Source: Candidatus Accumulibacter necessarius | GTDB lineage: Bacteria; Pseudomonadota; Gammaproteobacteria; Burkholderiales; Rhodocyclaceae | Length of the DNA stretch: 64,000 bases | Reading direction: 5' to 3' | NCBI GenBank assembly: GCA_017302435.1 | Contig: JAFLDL010000011.1 | Span: forward strand, 22,780-86,779 | Shown here: piece by piece, positions 62,157 to 64,000 of the stretch | How positions within the stretch are numbered: the first letter of the stretch is position 1 | How the letters are laid out: the number at the start of each line of letters is the position of its first letter | Notes under the pieces: generated by a model | The model's input: the letters and a program-made list of their open reading frames with translations, nothing else | Told to the model about the DNA's origin: nothing | The model's database searches: none | Position numbers and translations under genes: made by a program

Positions 62157-64000
62157 ATGAGCGAGGAATTCGCGCAACCGACCGCCTGGCATTGCCTTCC
62201 CGCTGACGAAGCTGCAACGCGCCTGACAGCCAGCTTCGAGGAAGGGCTCGCTGACGATGAAGTCGCCAGCCGCCGCGCGCAACATGGCGAGAACCGGATC
62301 ACGCCAAGACCCGGAAAGGGGCCGTTGCTGCGCTTTGCTCTACAGTTCGTCCAGCCGCTGGTCGTGGTGCTGCTGCTCGCCGGCGTGGTGACGGCGATTC
62401 TCGGCGAGTGGGTCGATTCCGGAGTAATCTTTGGCGTCACGCTGATCAACGCGGTGATCGGCTTCATCCAGGAAGGTCGTGCGGAGAACGCCCTGGAAGC
62501 TCTGGCGCGTTCGGTCACCAGCGAGGTGATCGTCCTGCGTGGCGGCGGCAAGCAGCGCCTGCCGTCGACGGCTCTGGTTCCCGGCGACATTGTTCTGCTG
62601 GCTGCGGGTGACAAGGTTCCGGCTGACCTGCGGCTGTTCCGTGCCAAGGACCTGCAAGCCATCGAATCGGCATTGACCGGCGAATCAGCGCCGGTCCCCA
62701 AGCACGGCGACGTGCTGCCGGAAGACACGCTGCTGGCCGAGCGCTGCAACATGGCTTACGCGGGTACCACGATGATCAGCGGACAGGGGGCCGGGGTGGT
62801 GGTGGCAACCGGCGATCATACCGAAACCGGCCGCATTTCCCGGCTGATCGCCGAATCCCCCGATCTGACAACGCCACTGACTCGCCGGATGGCGGTGTTC
62901 AGCAATTGGCTGCTGATGGCCATCGGCTTGCTGGCTGCGCTCACTTTTGCCGTCGGTATGTGGCGTGGCGAATCGGCGTTTGCCATGTTCATGGCGGCTG
63001 TGGCGCTGGCCGTTGGTGCGATCCCCGAGGGACTGCCGGCAGCCATGACCATCACCCTGGCCATTGGCGTTTCGCGCATGGCCAGACGGCGGGCCATTAT
63101 CCGCAAATTGCCGGCGGTCGAGACACTCGGCAGCACAACCGTCATCTGTTCGGACAAGACTGGCACCCTGACCGAGAACCAGATGACCGTGCGCGAGCTA
63201 TACGCCGGCGGTGTCCGAACGATGGTCAGCGGCAGCGGTTATGCGCCCAGCGGCAAGATCGGCGAGGGCCACAACGTCGCTGGCGCGTTGCGTGAGTGCC
63301 TGCTCGCCGGCGTGCTGTGCAATGACGCTGGCTTGAGCAGGAGTAATCGCCACTGGGAGGTGGTTGGAGACCCGACCGAGGGCGCCCTGCTGGTTGCCGC
63401 GCGCAAAGCTGGACTGGACGAGCGAACCCTGCAGAAGCTGTTTCCACGCCTCGACGAAATCCCCTTTGATTCGGCGCGCCAGTACATGGCGACCCTGCAC
63501 GAAATAGAGGGCGTACGCCTGGCCTATTTCAAGGGGGCTCTTGAACAGTTGCTGCCGCGCTCGACGAGCATGCTCGATGGCAATGGGCTTGCCGTGGCAC
63601 TGCGCAGGGAAGAGATCGAGATGAGCGCCCGCAGCATGGCTGCCGAAGGTCTGCGCGTGCTGGCCGTGGCCCGTCTGGCCGCGTCGACGATGTCGCTGGA
63701 TGCCACCAGCGCTGATGCCGGGCTACAGTTTGTCGGTTTGGTGGGGATGGTCGATCCGCCACGGCCGAAGGCGATCGCCGCAGTCAGGACCTGTCATGGC
63801 GCCGGCATCAGGGTCAAGATGATCACCGGCGACCATGCCATCACGGCACTCTCGATCGCCCGGCAAGTGGGCATCGCCAAGGCGGGTGAGACAGTGCTCA
63901 CCGGTCGCGAACTGGCCGTGCTCGACGACGAGGGGCTGCGAGGCGTGGTGCGAAAGGTGAATGTCTTTGCGCGCGTCGAACCGGCGCAGAAACTGCGTCT
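62157..64000 (+). CDS. P-type cation-transporting ATPase (P2 type), C-terminus outside window
   Basis: The frame is open from the ATG at 62157 to the window edge (614 residues). It has an N-terminal cation-ATPase domain (WHCLPADEAATRLTASFEEG), the actuator loop ESALTGESAPVPKHG (TGES), membrane helix 4 AVALAVGAIPEGLPAAMT with PEGLP, the phosphorylation site VICSDKTGTLTENQMT, nucleotide-binding FKGALEQLL, and MITGDHAITAL. The pattern fits the P2-type pumps (Ca or Na/K), where PEGLP is typical. The ion cannot be read without helices 5 and 6, which are outside the window. GGGA precedes the ATG. Confidence 0.93.
   Translation, partial: MSEEFAQPTAWHCLPADEAATRLTASFEEGLADDEVASRRAQHGENRITPRPGKGPLLRFALQFVQPLVVVLLLAGVVTAILGEWVDSGVIFGVTLINAVIGFIQEGRAENALEALARSVTSEVIVLRGGGKQRLPSTALVPGDIVLLAAGDKVPADLRLFRAKDLQAIESALTGESAPVPKHGDVLPEDTLLAERCNMAYAGTTMISGQGAGVVVATGDHTETGRISRLIAESPDLTTPLTRRMAVFSNWLLMAIGLLAALTFAVGMWRGESAFAMFMAAVALAVGAIPEGLPAAMTITLAIGVSRMARRRAIIRKLPAVETLGSTTVICSDKTGTLTENQMTVRELYAGGVRTMVSGSGYAPSGKIGEGHNVAGALRECLLAGVLCNDAGLSRSNRHWEVVGDPTEGALLVAARKAGLDERTLQKLFPRLDEIPFDSARQYMATLHEIEGVRLAYFKGALEQLLPRSTSMLDGNGLAVALRREEIEMSARSMAAEGLRVLAVARLAASTMSLDATSADAGLQFVGLVGMVDPPRPKAIAAVRTCHGAGIRVKMITGDHAITALSIARQVGIAKAGETVLTGRELAVLDDEGLRGVVRKVNVFARVEPAQKLR

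Noticed and set aside
61898-62752. Extension of the 60914 minus-strand frame to 612 codons
   Set aside because: The added part overlaps the clear P-type ATPase gene on the other strand; the signal sequence starts at 61897.

Overview
The window is a GC-rich, densely coded chromosomal segment from a betaproteobacterium. The combination of a fused isobutyryl-CoA mutase, Calvin-cycle genes with CbbR, a soxCDYZAXB locus, an encapsulated-ferritin gene and exosortase-A-associated hydrolases points to Rhodocyclales, possibly close to 'Candidatus Accumulibacter'. That placement is inference from gene content; no rRNA or tRNA gene was seen. Both edges cut genes: a repeat-rich secreted adhesin on the minus strand at the left, and a P-type cation ATPase on the plus strand at the right.

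Layout. 1-1429: adhesin-like gene with a 561-bp tandem repeat, divergent from a LuxR-type regulator (1704-2690). 2781-6084: minus-strand operon of an acyl carrier protein, two exosortase-system hydrolases and a lipocalin/AttH-like membrane protein. 6324-8455: a collagen-like protein and a FeeM-like acyltransferase fused to PilZ. 8471-14447: AraC-type regulator divergent from icmF, then a CoA-transferase. 14628-18815: a chemoreceptor carrying a hemerythrin domain, an MFS carrier and an OmpA-like lipoprotein. 18985-24151: cbb genes (transketolase, phosphoribulokinase, fructose bisphosphatase) divergent from cbbR, without RuBisCO. 24224-27818: a two-component system and an M20 amidohydrolase, with a probable plus-strand structured RNA between them. 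27902-29157: rapZ and a NusG-II protein. 29186-34875: an SAH-riboswitch-led methyl-cycle operon (ahcY, membrane protein, metF) running into a J-domain gene and three unidentified genes. 34900-36186: DUF1615 lipoprotein.

36187-38281 is a decayed zone: an integrase fragment, an intact EncFtn gene with no encapsulin gene beside it, a group II intron-like remnant and broken hydrolase genes. 38282-50740 is a large sulfur-oxidation locus: soxW-like, cytochrome c, SoxH-like, cytochrome c4, flavocytochrome c (fccAB), soxC-D-Y-Z-A-X-B, a rhodanese and a DUF3365 haem protein. A perfect FNR-type palindrome lies between the divergent fccAB and soxC units. SoxYZ carries the sulfur chain, SoxAX loads thiosulfate, SoxB releases sulfate, SoxCD oxidises the sulfane, and FccAB can oxidise sulfide; c-type cytochromes take the electrons.

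50858-51297 is a wreck of an MmeI-type methyltransferase gene. After it come a short LOV photoreceptor (51509-51943), an SRPBCC/glycosyltransferase/TrhP minus-strand operon, rng, a medium-chain dehydrogenase, a homocysteine methyltransferase preceded by repeated GACGTC palindromes and hairpins, gpmI, a membrane protein of unknown function, and the P-type ATPase.

The points most worth a second look are the FNR site in the sox locus, the possible small RNA at 26455-26522, the EncFtn gene without its shell gene, the J-domain cluster, and the FeeM-PilZ fusion.
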